NCBI GenBank assembly: GCA_933228675.1
Contig: OW121744.1
Location: 100,324,813 to 100,388,812, forward strand
Direction of reading: 5' to 3'
DNA: 64,000 nucleotides
Source: Stomorhina lunata
Taxonomy: Eukaryota > Arthropoda > Insecta > Diptera > Rhiniidae
The position numbers and the translations under genes were made by a program. The notes below the pieces were generated by a model. It saw only the letters and a list, made by a program, of their open reading frames with translations. It ran no database searches and had not been told where the DNA came from. This document shows, one piece after another, positions 45,311 to 57,840 of this stretch; position 1 is the first letter of the stretch; the number at the start of each line of letters is the position of its first letter.

Positions 45311-47795
45311 CTTATTATTAAAAGAAAATTTTTGAAAATTTTCAAAAATTTCCTATTTATATAGGAAATCTTTCCAAAAATTTCCCATTTTTATCAGAAA
45401 TTTTTCAAAAATTTCTTATTTTTATAGGAAATTTTTCAAAAATTTCCTTTTTTAATAGGAAATTTTTCAAAAATTTCCTTTTTTAATAGGAAATTTTTCA
45501 AAAATTTCCTATTTTTATAGGAAATTTTTCAAAAATTTCCTATTTTTATAGGAAATTTTTCAAAAATTTCCTATTTTTATAGGAAATTTTTCAAAAATTT
45601 CCTATTTTTATAGGAAATTTTTCAAAAATTTCCTTTTTTTATAGGAAATTTTTCAAAAATTTCCTATTTTTCTAGGAAATTTTTCAAAAATTTCCTATTT
45701 TTCTAGGAAATTTTTCAAAAATTTCCTATTTTCATAGGAAATTTTTCAAAAATTTCCTTTTTTAATAGGAAATTTTTCAAAAATTTCCTTTTTTAATAGG
45801 AAATTTTTCAAAAATTTCCTTTTTTAATAGGAAATTTTTCAAAAATTTCCTTTTTTAATAGGAAATTTTTCAAAAATTTCCTTTTTTAATAGGAAATTTT
45901 TCAAAAATTTCATTTTTTAATAGGAAATTTTTCAAAAATTTCCTTTTTTAATAGGAAATTTTTCAAAAATTTCCTTTTTTAATAGGAAATTTTTCAAAAA
46001 TTTCCTTTTTTAATAGGAATATTTTCAAAAATTTCCTTTTTTAATAGGAAAATTTTCAAAAATTTCCTTTTTAATAGGAAATTTTTCAAAAATTTCCTTT
46101 TTTAATAGGAAATTTTTCAAAAATTTCCTATTTTTATAGGAAATTTTTCAAAAATTTCCTATTTTTATAGGAAATTTTTCAAAAATTTCCTATTTTTATA
46201 GGAAATCTTTCAAAAATTTCCTATTTTTATAGGAAATTTTTCAAAAATTTCCTATTTTTATAGGAAATTTTTCAAAAATTTCCTATTTTTATAGGAAATT
46301 TTTCAAAAATTTCCTATTTTTATAGGAAATTTTTCAAAAATTTCCTATTTTTATAGGAAATTTTTCAAAAATTTCCTATTTTTATAGGAAATTTTTCAAA
46401 AATTTCCTATTTTTATAGGAAATTTTTCAAAAATTTCCTATTTTTATAGGAAATTTTTCAAAAATTTCCTATTTTTATAGGAAATTTTTCAAAAATTTCC
46501 TATTTTTATAGGAAATTTTTCAAAAATTTCCTATTTTTATAGGAAATTTTTCAAAAATTTCCTATTTTTATAGGAAATTTTTCAAAAATTTCCTATTTTT
46601 ATAGGAAATTTTTCAAAAATTTCCTATTTTTATAGGAAATTTTTCAAAAATTTCCTATTTTTATAGGAAATTTTTCAAAAATTTCCTATTTTTATAGGAA
46701 ATTTTTCAAAAGTTTCCTATTTTTATAGGAAATTTTTCAAAAATTTCCTATTTTTATAGGAAATTTTTCAAAAATTTCTTATTTTTATAGGAAATTTTTC
46801 AAAAATTTCCTATTTTTATAGGAAATTTTTCAAAAATTTCCTATTTTTATAGGAAATTTTTCAAAAATTTCCTATTTTTATAGGAAATTTTTCAAAAATT
46901 TCCTATTTTTATAGGAAATTTTTCAAAAATTTCCTATTTTTATAGGAAATTTTTCAAAAATTTCCTATTTTTATAGGAAATTTTTCAAAAATTTCCTTTT
47001 TTTATAGGAAATTTTTCAAAAATTTCCTATTTTTCTAGGAAATTTTTCAAAAATTTCCTATTTTTATAGGAAATTTTTCAAAAATTTCCTTTTTTAATAG
47101 GAAATTTTTCAAAAATTTCCTTTTTTAATAGGAAATTTTTCAAAAATTTCCTTTTTTAATAGGAAATTTTTCAAAAATTTCCTTTTTTAATAGGAAATTT
47201 TTCAAAAATTTCCTATTTTTATAGGAAATTTTTCAAAAATTTCCTATTTTTATAGGAAATTTTTCAAAAATTTCCTATTTTTATAGGAAATTTTTCAAAA
47301 ATTTCCTATTTTTATAGGAAATTTTTCAAAAATTTCCTATTTTTATAGGAAATTTTTCAAAAATTTCCTATTTTTATAGGAAATTTTTCAAAAATTTCCT
47401 ATTTTTATAGGAAATTTTTCAAAAATTTCCTATTTTTATAGGAAATTTTTCAAAAATTTCCTATTTTTATAGGAAATTTTTGAAAAAATTTCCTATTTTT
47501 ATATGAAATTTTTCAAAAATTTCCTATTTTAATAGGAAATTTTTCAAAAATTTCCTATTTTTATAGGAAATTTTTCAAAAATTTCCTATTTTTATAGGAA
47601 ATTTTTCAAAAATTTCCTATATTTATAGGAAATTTTTCAAAAATTTCCTATTTTTATAGGAAATTTTTCAAAAATTTCCTATTTCTATAAGAAATTTTTC
47701 AAAAATTTCCTATTTCTACAGGAAATTTTTCAAAAATTTCCTATTTCTATAGGAAACTTTTCAAAAATTTCCGTTTTTTACTGGAATTTTTCAAA
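45311..47795 (+). repeat. 31-bp satellite array, polarity B, with TTTAATAGG variant clusters
   Basis: About 80 units, mostly uniform. A variant with CCTTTTTTAATAGG dominates 45730-46130 and reappears at 47085-47210. The ordered variants preceding each cluster (TCCTTTTTTTATAGG then TTTTTCTAGG) occur at 45631 and 46994, an offset of 1363 bp, close to 44 units. Confidence 0.97.
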
Positions 47796-47808
47796 AATTT
47801 ATATGTAA

Positions 47809-47852
47809 CCTACATCAGCTCTAACTCATTATACCACCTAAGCTGATGTAGG
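47809..47852. repeat. Perfect 12-bp-stem hairpin at the array margin
   Basis: CCTACATCAGCT (47809-47820) and AGCTGATGTAGG (47841-47852) pair perfectly around a 20-nt loop, followed by GTATAAC. It may be the end of a dispersed element. Confidence 0.7.
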
Positions 47853-48600
47853 GTATAACAATAAGTGAAAAAGTTGATAAAAATAAAATGCTTGCAAAAT
47901 TATAAACCATTTAAAAATAAAACGTGTTTAGAATCTTTAAATAATTTGAAATTGAAACCTTTTTCGCAAAAAAAACTATAAAAAACGAAAGAGACAATGA
48001 ATAATTGCAAACAATTTGTGAATAAATTTTGACACAAACTTAATATAATTCAGCAAAAAAAATGTGACACACATTTTTTGACTTACTTAAATTAAGGTAA
48101 AGAATAGAAAATTTTAAAAAATTAATACAGGGTCATAAATCAAAACTCTTTTGAAATTGTTTATAGAATTTTTGATTTCTTTATAATATGTTAGATATAG
48201 CCATTGCATGTTTCTATTTCAAAAATAATTATCTTATAACGTCATTTGTTCTTTATTCTCAGAACTATCATTTAGAAATATTAAATTATTTTATACACCT
48301 CAAAAACGGAAATCACTTGCATATTTTTTTATCTTATAATCTTTTATAAAGTTTTTTCTTATTTCTCTATCAAAACCTCTAATTAGTTTTAGAAATAAAG
48401 CACACTTTGTTCACATTACTCGTATAATGGGAGTTCAAAACCATATGTTGAGATTTTAAAAGACATAAATAAAACTAAAAATGACTTTGAGGAAGTACAA
48501 AAAATTAAGTTATTTAATAATTATAAATAAATTAAGTTCGAAAACAAATATAAATTATCTATATCAAACTCTATATTTGTATTTCTTCATACATTTTAAA
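47853..48600. other. Unique AT-rich interval
   Basis: No gene, RNA or element supported. Confidence 0.5.
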
Positions 48601-49655
48601 GAAAATTTTACAAAATTTTTTTTCATTTGTATAGTAAATTTTTCAAAAATTTCCTGTTTTTATAGGAATTTTTTCAATTTTTTTTTTTCAATTTTTGAAA
48701 AATTTCCTATAAGAATAAGAAATTTTTGAAAAATTTCCTATAAAAATAAGAAATTTTTGAAAAATTTCCTATAAAAATAAGAAATTTTTTAAAAATTTCC
48801 TATAAAAATAAAAAAATTTTGAAAAATTTCATATAAAAATAAGAAACTTTTTAATAATTTCCTATAAAAATAAAAAATTGTTGAAAAATTTCCTATAAAA
48901 AATAAAAAAAATTTGAAAAATTTCCTACAAAAATAGGAAATTTTTAAAAAATTTCCTATAAAAATAAGAAATTTTTGAAAAATTTCCTATAAAATTAGAA
49001 ATTTTTTAAAGATTTCCTATAAAAATAAGAAATTTTTGAAAAATTTCCTATAAAAATAAGAAATTTTTGAAAAATTTTCAATAAAAAAAAGAAATTTTTG
49101 AAAAACTTCCTATAAAAATAGGAAATTTTTGAAAAATTTCCTATGAAAATATGAAATTTTTAAAAAACTTCCTATAAAAATAGGAAATTTTTGAAAAATT
49201 TTCTATGAAATTTTTAAAAAATTTCCTATAAAAAAAAGAAATTTTTGCAAAATTTCCTATAAAAATAAGAAATTTTTTAAAGATTTCCTATGAAAATAAG
49301 AAATTTTTGAAAAATTTCCTATGAAAATAAGAAATTTTTGAAAAATTTTCTATAAAAATAAAAAATTTTTGAAAAATTTCCTATAAAAATAAGAAATTTG
49401 GAAGTTTTCTTATAAAAATAAGAAATTTTTTAAAAATTTCCTATAAAAATAAGAAAATTTTGAAAAATTTCTTATAAAAATAAGGAATTTTTGAAAAATT
49501 TCCTATAAAAACAAGAAATTTTTGAAAAATTTTCTATAAAAATAAGAAATTTTTAAAAAAATTCCTATAAAAATAAGAAATTTTTGAAAAATTTCCTTTA
49601 AAAATAAGAAATTTTTGAAAAATTTCCTATAAAAATAAAAAAATTTTGAAAATAA
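48601..49655 (-). repeat. 31-bp satellite: short B segment then polarity-A array
   Basis: Two or three degenerate polarity-B units (48601-48680) switch at about 48690 into about 31 polarity-A units, mostly of the ATAAG form with many substitutions. Confidence 0.92.
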
Positions 49656-51150
49656 TTCAAGTGAACATTAATATTATAATTCAAGTGAACATTAATATTA
49701 ATTTTGACTACAAATTTTGGATTTTTAGTAAAAACTTTTACGATATTTGGAATGTTTACATTCTCGACATATTGTAAATAATTGTATACATTGTCTATGA
49801 ATTAACATTTTAGATTTTTAAGGAAATATTGTAAAAAATATATATTTTTTATATTATTTACATAATGTAAAAATTAGATTTACTATGATTTTTATGCTAT
49901 TAGAGGCTTTACCAATTCTTCATACAATTTTAGGTCACATAATAGTATATGATGTTTGTTTACACAATGTAAACAATTGTATGGTATTGACTAATTACTC
50001 AAGATTTCTGTATATTTTTTCGACATTACAGATTTAAAAAAATTCTTAACATTATTTACCTCAATTTATGGTTTCTAAACAATTTTTTTCCATAAATGGT
50101 GGGAGGTTTTTTTTTGTTTGTTCATACAAATTCTTATCAAAATATTTAATCGTCTTCAATTCAAAACAATAGAATTTAGATTTATATATAAATTGGCGGC
50201 TTTATAACAAAAGATGTTGACTCAAAACCGTTTTGAAGAACACAAATATTTGAGTGAGCAAAAATTTTACACAAACAACAAATAATTCGAATACAATAGA
50301 ATTAGATACAAATTTTTCAATACCACAAATATTTGACTATTTACCAGATCTAAGCCGGAGTTCTTAAGACCAAATAACAAAAATTGATTACCAAAACGTG
50401 TTTGGCAAATTTAATGAGTTTGAAAAGAAAACGCACATTTTTTTTTCTTACAACTGAAACCTCAAACCAAATCTTTCACTAGTAAAAATGTAAAGTTTTG
50501 TTTCTTTTTTTTTTTGGTTTTCGAATACATTAAAATACTCTAGAGACTTTAAAGTAGACACTTAACCATGTCTTGAAAAAATCGAACATGTATTTTGCGG
50601 ATTTTGTTGTCTATATACCTAAGAGTTTTCAATGAATATATTTTTTTTTCAAAATCATTTTGAACATTAGATATTTCATTTTCGAACATTTAAAATATCT
50701 ATTGGTTACACTTGACTAATGACTTTAAATTGTTAGATTTTTTTTTTTTTTTTGTATCTGTTACTCCAAAACTTAAGGCAAACACACATTTTTACATCAT
50801 AATAAGTTGGATAAGTTGAAATTTGGATGTATGTAAAAAAGATTTGCTGATTACGTTTTAATTTACTTTTAACAGTTAAAGTTTTGACGTATTATGAAAC
50901 TACAGCTGAGGCAATTTTTCAAAAATCTATTGAATTATTATGTAAATTTAATAAAAATTAAGTTGGAGAATTTTTTGTCAAAAAAAGGTTGTAATGAATT
51001 TTTCAATACCCTAAAACTACTTAAGTAAATTTCCTCATATCTTTGTCATTTATAATAAGTTTTTACCCAAATTTGATAATATCATACTAGTATATCTGAC
51101 CTATATCGAAAAGAAAAAATTATTCAAAAAACTCTTTCCGTTTTTCTTTT
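49656..51150. other. Unique AT-rich interval with scattered TTTACA/TGTAAA dyads
   Basis: Around 49740-50000 several TGTTTACA...TGTAAACA-like dyads occur, related to the array at 53106-55330. An 18-bp direct repeat TTCAAGTGAACATTAATA lies at 49658-49700. From 50990 a segment begins that recurs downstream (see 51151-52640). Confidence 0.5.
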
Positions 51151-52640
51151 TTTTAATTTTTATAGAAAATTTTTCAAAACATTTTTAATTTTTTTTTGGA
51201 AATTTTTTAAAAATTTCTTATTTTTATAGGACATTTTTTCAAAAATTTCTTATTTTTATAGGAAATTTTTCAAAAATTTCTTATTTTTATAGGAAATTTT
51301 TCAAAAATTTCTTATTTTTATAGGAAATTTTTCAAAAATCTCTTATTTTTATACGAAATTTTCCAAAAATTTCTTTTTTTTATACGAAATTTTTTAAAAA
51401 TTTTTTATTTTTATACAAAATTATTCAAAAATTTCTTATTTTTATACGAAATTTTAAAAAACTTTCTTATTCTTATAAGAAAATTTAAAAAAAATTCTTA
51501 TTTTATAGGAAAAAAAGGTCTTTCTCTATTTTTATACTTAGCAGATTAGAAAAGATTGCAATAAACTCTTGAATACCCTAAAACTACTTAAGCAAATTTC
51601 TTCATATAGAAAAGAAAAAAATATTCAAAAAACTCTTTCCATTTTTCTTTGTTTTTTAATTTTTATAGAAAATTTTTCAAAACATTTTTAATTTTTTTTT
51701 GGAAATTTTTTAAAAATTTCTTATTTTTATAGGAAATTTTTCAAAAATTTCTTATTTTTATAGGAATTTTTTCAAAAATTTCTTATTTTTATAGGAAATT
51801 TTTCAAAAATTTCTTATTTTTATATGAAATTTTTCAAAAATTTCTTTTTTTTATAGGAAATTTTTCAAAAATTTCTTATTTTTATAGGAAATTTTTCAAA
51901 AATTTCTTATTTTTATAGGATATTTTTCAAAAATTTCTTATTTTTATAGGAAATTTTTCAAAAATTTCTTATTTTTATAGGAAATTTTTCAAAAGTTTCT
52001 TATTTTTATAGGAAATTTTTCAAAAATTTCTTATTTTTATAAGAAATTTTTCAAAAATTTCTTATTTTTATAGGAAATTTTTCAAAAATTTCTTATTTTT
52101 ATAGGAAATTTTTCAAAAATTTCTTATTTTTATAGGAAATTTTTCAAAACTTTCTTATTCTTATAAAAAATTTTTCAAAAATTTCTTATTTTTATAGGAA
52201 TTTTTTCAAAAATGTCTTTTTTTTTCTTAGCAGATTAGAAAATATTGCAATAAACTCTCGAATACCCTAAAACTACTTAAGCAAATTTCTTCATATCTTT
52301 GTCATTTTTATAAATTGTCTACCCAAATTTGGTATTATCATGCAAATATATCTGACCTATATAGGAAAGAAAAAATCATTAAAAAAACGAAAACATTGAG
52401 CTCTTAATTTGAAGATTTGTGTTTATAGAAAAGGTAGTAATGAATTTTTGACAAAAAACAACTTATGGAAATTTCTTCATATCTTTGTTATTTATCAAAA
52501 GTTTTTATATAAATTTAGTATTATCATACTAATATATCTGATCTACATAGGAAAGAAAAAATCATTCAAAAAGTTCTTTCCATTTTCAAAAAAATTAAGC
52601 TCAAAAAGCAAATATTTTCAAAAATATTTAAAAATTTGTG
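51151..52640 (+). repeat. Compound duplication of satellite plus unique sequence
   Basis: Polarity-B 31-bp satellite blocks at 51160-51505 and 51665-52220 alternate with copies of a unique segment containing TACCCTAAAACTACTTAAG, then TTCATATCTTTGTCAT, then TATCTGACCTATAT. The segment occurs near 51010, 51570, 52260 and, more diverged, 52440-52600. Both satellite blocks start with the same TTTTTATAGAAAATTTTTC and TTTTTTTTGGAAA variants, so unit and flank were duplicated together. Confidence 0.85.
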
Positions 52641-53105
52641 TAAGCATCACTATTACAAACGTTTCGTTAATGCTACTAATAATAACTTCTTTGTTAGTTC
52701 TTAATTAAAATATTTATACAAAATATTGAAAATACTTACAATATTTTTCTAAAAACATTTATTTTTTTCCACATTTCATTAACATCGACTGACTGCGATT
52801 TAAATACCTTATGTATTACGTATTCGACTGCACTTAGTCTAATGTTGGAGACGTGTGTAAAGATTGAATTGAGATAAAATCGTGAAATGATATCATTGAC
52901 CCGTGATTATTAGACAAGTAATTGAACAATAATTTATGAATAGTTATACATAATTTATAGTACAAAGATTTTTTTAATTTAATAAAATTTTTAACCCATG
53001 AATTAGCAAAATAATATAACGAAAATAAGGTCGAGATGCAAATAAAATTTATTAAAAATGCAATAAAATTAAAATGATTCAGGTTGTAACATCATTTCTG
53101 ACTTA
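52641..53105. other. Unique AT-rich interval
   Basis: No gene or element seen. Confidence 0.5.
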
Positions 53106-55330
53106 ATTTTTGAAAAATGTAACTTATGTATTTGTTTACACCATGTAAATAATGTAAAAACTATATCAAAACATATTCATAATTCAAAAATTTGATTTAG
53201 ATCTATATTTTTTGAGTTTTCGCTAAGAAATTTAATTGTTTACACTATGTAAACAATGTAAAAAATTAGAAAAAATTATGTAAACAATTTAAATTTTCTT
53301 AATTTCTAACTCAAATCTAAAAACTAGCCCCTAGAAAGCAAAAAATATAATTGTTTACATCATGTAAATAATGTAAAAACTAAAGAAAATGCTTTAATAA
53401 CTCAAAAATATTATTCGAATTTATAATTTTTGGTCTCCTCCTAAGATAGTTAATTGTTTACATGATGTAAATTAAGTAAAAATTTAAAGAAAAAAGATAT
53501 ATACACAATTTACATTTTCTAAATTTAATTTCAAAATAAGCTAAAGCCTGAAAATATCCCAAAATACGTAAAAATACAATTGTTTACACCATGTAAATAA
53601 TGTAAAAAATAAAGAAAAAGGTTTTGATAATTCAAAAATTTTCTTTAAATCTGTAATTTTTGACTTTACACTAAGAAATTTAATTGTTTACACGATGTAG
53701 AAAATTTAAAAATTGAGAAAATATATGTAAACATTCAAATTTATTTAATTTGGGCTCAAAATTGACTAAAACTTAAAAGGTATTCATAAATATGTTAAAA
53801 TTTAAAAGTAAAAATTTAAAAGTACGTAAAAATACAATTTTTTACATCACGTAACTAATGTATAAAATATAGAAAAAAGTTATGACAACTTAAAAATTTT
53901 GTTTAAATCTATAATTTTAGATTTCGCACTAAAAACTTGAATTGTTTACATGATGTAAAAAATTTAAAAATTGATAATAATATATGTAAACAATTGAAAT
54001 TTACTAAATTTGAGCTCAAAATTAGCTAAAGCATAAAATATATTAATAAATGCATGCAAAATTCATTGTTTACACCATGTAAATAATGTGAAAACTATAG
54101 AAAAAAGTTTCGATAACTTAAACTTTATTTCAATTTAAAATTTTTGAGTTTCTTCTTATAAATTCAATTGTTTACACATTGTAAATAATGTAAAAATTGA
54201 GAAAACATATGTAAATAATTGCAATTTACTTAATTTTAGTTTGAAACTAATTAAAACCTAAAAATTAATCATAAGTAAGTTAAAGTTTAATTGTTGAATA
54301 AAATGTGAAAACTATACCATGTAAAAAATGTAAAAACTATAGAAAAAAGTTTTAATAAATTAAAAATTTTGTTTCAACCTAAAATCTTTGACTTTGCGCA
54401 CAAAAATAGAATTGTTTACACGATGTAAAAAATGAAAAATCTATAAATAATATGTAAACAACTTAAACATTTTGTTTAAATCCATAATTTTTGATTTCTC
54501 TTTAAGAAATTTAATTGTTTACACAATGTTAATAATGTAAAAATTGAGAAAACATATGTAAATAATTAAAATTTACTCAATTTCAGATCAAAACTAACTA
54601 AATTATTAATAAATAAGTTCAAATTTAATTGTTTACACTTTGTAAATATTGTAAAAACTATAGAAAAAAGTTTTGATAACTTAAAAATTTTGTTTCAATT
54701 TAAAATTTTTGAATTTCTACTTAAAAATTTAATTGTTTACACCATGTAAATAATGGAAGCATTGTGAAAATATATGTAAATAATATAAATTTACTCAATT
54801 TCAGTTCAAATCTAACTAAAACCTAAAAAATAACCCTTAATAAGCTTTAATTTAACTGTTTACACCATGTAAATAATGTAAAAACTATAGAAAATAGTTT
54901 TGGTTACTTAAAAATTTTGTTTCACATTAAAATTTTTGAGTTTCTGCTTCAAAGTTTAATTGTTTACATATTGTAAATAATGTAAAAATTGAGAAAACAT
55001 ATGTAAATAATTAAAATTTCAGTTCAATTATTTACAAAAACCTTAAAATTAATCCTAAATAAGTTAAAATTTAATTGTTTACATTATATAAATAATGTAA
55101 AAACTATAGAAAAAAGTTTTGCTGACTTAAAAGTTTTGTTAGAATTTAAAATTTTAGACTTTACGCTAAAAAAATCAATTGTTTACACGATGTAAATAAT
55201 GTAAAAAATTGTGAAAAATCTATAAATAATCACAAAAACTCAAAATAAAAGCATTGTTTTATATATTTGAATTATTTACACCATGTAAAGAATGTGTAAA
55301 CAATTGAAAATTAGTTGTTTTTTAACAAAA
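53106..55330. repeat. Dimeric ~220-230-bp repeat with TGTTTAC/GTAAACA dyads
   Basis: About twenty copies of a dyad, typically ATTGTTTACACCATG then TAAATAATG, occur at alternating spacings of about 101-104 and 111-126 bp (one gap of about 154). Examples start near 53133, 53237, 53353, 53456, 53581, 53685, 53943, 54067, 54168, 54413, 54517, 54628, 54731, 54857, 54959, 55075 and 55178. The two intervals have different sequences, one with GAAAAAAGTTTTGATAACTT and one with GAGAAAACATATGTAAATAA, so the unit is a dimer present about ten times. TGTTTAC equals GTAAACA on the other strand, the forkhead-type binding consensus. No coding potential. Confidence 0.85.
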
Positions 55331-56689
55331 AGAGACTCGAATGAAAAAGTAATTGAAGAAATCTATCCAAAACTAGTTCCTTTACTTAAAAAATTACCAA
55401 GAAATCTTAAAGTCTTTTAAATATTACATCTAAAATTAAGTAAATTACCACATGCATGAAAAATATATGTGTATACACCATGTAAACATTCTTATAACTA
55501 TCCTTTTAATATGTTTACAAACCAAAACTCCCCTTTTCTGTCTTGTAATCATTTTAATCCATAATGTTTACATTACTGCCAACTCTATCATTAACAAAAA
55601 TTTCCTGTCCTGAGAAATTATCTTAAGGTTTGTAAAGTCCTTCATCACAAAAAGCATAATATTCCTTAATGGATTTATTTCTACAAACAAAGATAAATTG
55701 TTTAAGCAAAAAAGTTAAGAACCCTAATGTATAAGGCTTCCTTCCTTCTTGATAACTCAAGAGTTCTTAATGTATTAAGACCCTGTTTTTCTGTTCTATA
55801 AAGCAAATTCATCTTCAAGAAATGGTCAATAATAATGACCACAATAAACTTGGGGATGCATAGTAACATACATATGTATACTTCTCAAGTAAATATGTCT
55901 CTTTAGATTTTAAGTCATGATTGCGGATTTTTTTGCTAAAGTGTCCTTGAATCTTATAATAAAACCCATAATTCTTAACTGAAAAAAACATGCATTTGAT
56001 GTTCTTTTTATTTTATATAAAAAATTGTCTAGAGTTTTTATTTACGAGCATTTTGTGCCGACTGCGGCCTAAAGGTATACAAATATTTTACACAACGTGA
56101 CATATTCATATACACACATATTCTGGATTTTTTTTTGTCGTGATTGAAAAGGTATTTTATTGGAGGTTTTTATTCTTAACAATAAAAGTTTTTTTTAAAT
56201 TTTATTAGTCAACATTTTTCTATTTAAAATCAAATTTTACTAATATTTAAATGTCAAGATATAAAGACAGAAATCTCACAGTCTAAGTCGTACTTAGGTG
56301 TAATCAAAGTCCTAGACTAAGTCATATACAAAATCATAGTCTAAGTCCCAGTTTCATATTATTTACATGAAGTAAACAATCAATTTTTTAGATTGATCCG
56401 TCTTAATTGACTATAAAACTCTCCTACTTATTTTATACATAAATTTGTATATTCATAGTAACAGCTTCTGTTTATTTTGCCATCAAATGACCCACATTTT
56501 TGTCATCTTTTAACTGAAATTCCTGCATGTTTAACCCTAAAACCTCTTTTTATCGAAATTTGAATAAATAAAATAAAACAATGCAAAAGGACTGTATTCA
56601 TATGCAAAAGTTTTTTTGGGCGGACACCAAAGTCGAATAGTTAGAAGCTTAACGGCGGAAGAAACTAATTTTTGTTAGGCGCCCAAATA
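55331..56689. other. Unique interval
   Basis: A few more isolated TTTACA/TGTAAA dyads (55470-55500, 56360). AGTCTAAGTC-type low complexity at 56280-56350. A less AT-rich patch at 56615-56690 contains TTTGGGCG and CGCCCAAA as inverted repeats bordering the next array. No gene supported. Confidence 0.45.
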
Positions 56690-57840
56690 AACGAATTGTT
56701 TTATCAAAAATTCTCCTATAGGACATTTTTTATAAAAAAAATTTCTATAGAAAATTTTTTTATCAAAAATTTTTCTATCAACAATTTTTTATCAAAAATT
56801 TTTTATCAAAAACTTGTCTATAGAAATTTTTTTATCAAAAATTTTTCCATAGAAAATTTTTTAGCAAAAATTTTTCTATAGAAATTTTTTTAACAAAATT
56901 TTTTGTATATAAAATTTTTTTTTAACTAAATTTTTTTCCATAGAAAATTTTTTTATCAAAAATTTTTCTATAGAAATTTTTTTATCAAAAATTTTTCTAT
57001 AGAAAATTTTTTTATCAAAAATTTTTCTATAGAAAATTTTTTTAATAAAAATGTTTGTATAGGAAACTTTTTTAACTAAATTTTTTCTATAGAAAATTTT
57101 TTTATTAAAAAATTGTTTTATTAAAAATGTTTGTATAGAAAATTTTTTTAACTAAATTTTTTGTATAGAAAATTCTTTTATCAAAAATTTTTCTATAAAA
57201 AATTTTTTTACCGAAATTTTTTCCATTAAAAATTTTTTTATAAAAAATTTTTCTATAGAAAATTTTCTTATGAAAAATTTTTTCTATGGAAAATTTTTTT
57301 TATAAAAAAATTTTCTATAACAATTTTTTTATCAAAAATTTTTTAAAGAAATTTTTTTTGCCAAACATTTTTCTTTTAAATTTTTTTTATCAAAAATTTT
57401 GCTATAGAAAATTTTTTTTATCCAAAATTTTTATAGAAAATTTTTTTTATCAAAAATTTTTATATTGAAAATTTTTTATCCAACATTTTTGTATAGAAAA
57501 TTTTTTTCTCAAAAATTTTTCTATAGAAAATTTTTTAACAAAAATTTTTCTATAGAAAATTTTTTTATCAAATATTTTTCTATAGAAAATTTTTTAATTA
57601 AAAATTTTTTTATAGAAAAATTTTTTTATCTAAAATTTTTCTTTTTTTGTATAGAAAAATATTTTTATTGAAAATTTTTCCGTAGAAAAATATTTTTATT
57701 AAAAATTTTTCTATAGAAAATTTCTTGATCAAAATTTTTCTTTAGAAAATTTCTTTATCAAAAACCTTTTTAATCAAAAATTTTTCCATAGAAAATTACT
57801 TTACCAAAAAATTGTCTATCAAACACAAATTATTAACAAT
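56690..57840 (+). repeat. 30-bp satellite (TATCAAAAATTTTTC family)
   Basis: About 38 units of 29-30 bp: ATAGAAAATTTTTTT joined to ATCAAAAATTTTTCT. Dyad-like and AT-only apart from one G and two C. Open frames over it are repeat read-through. Confidence 0.93.

Noticed and set aside
35196..47795. CRISPR-like regular palindromic repeats
   Set aside because: The units are directly adjacent with no unique spacers, and the genome is clearly eukaryotic.
56672..57671. Open frames with repeated FFIKNFSIENF
   Set aside because: Translation of the 30-bp satellite, with no start context, splice sites or balanced composition.
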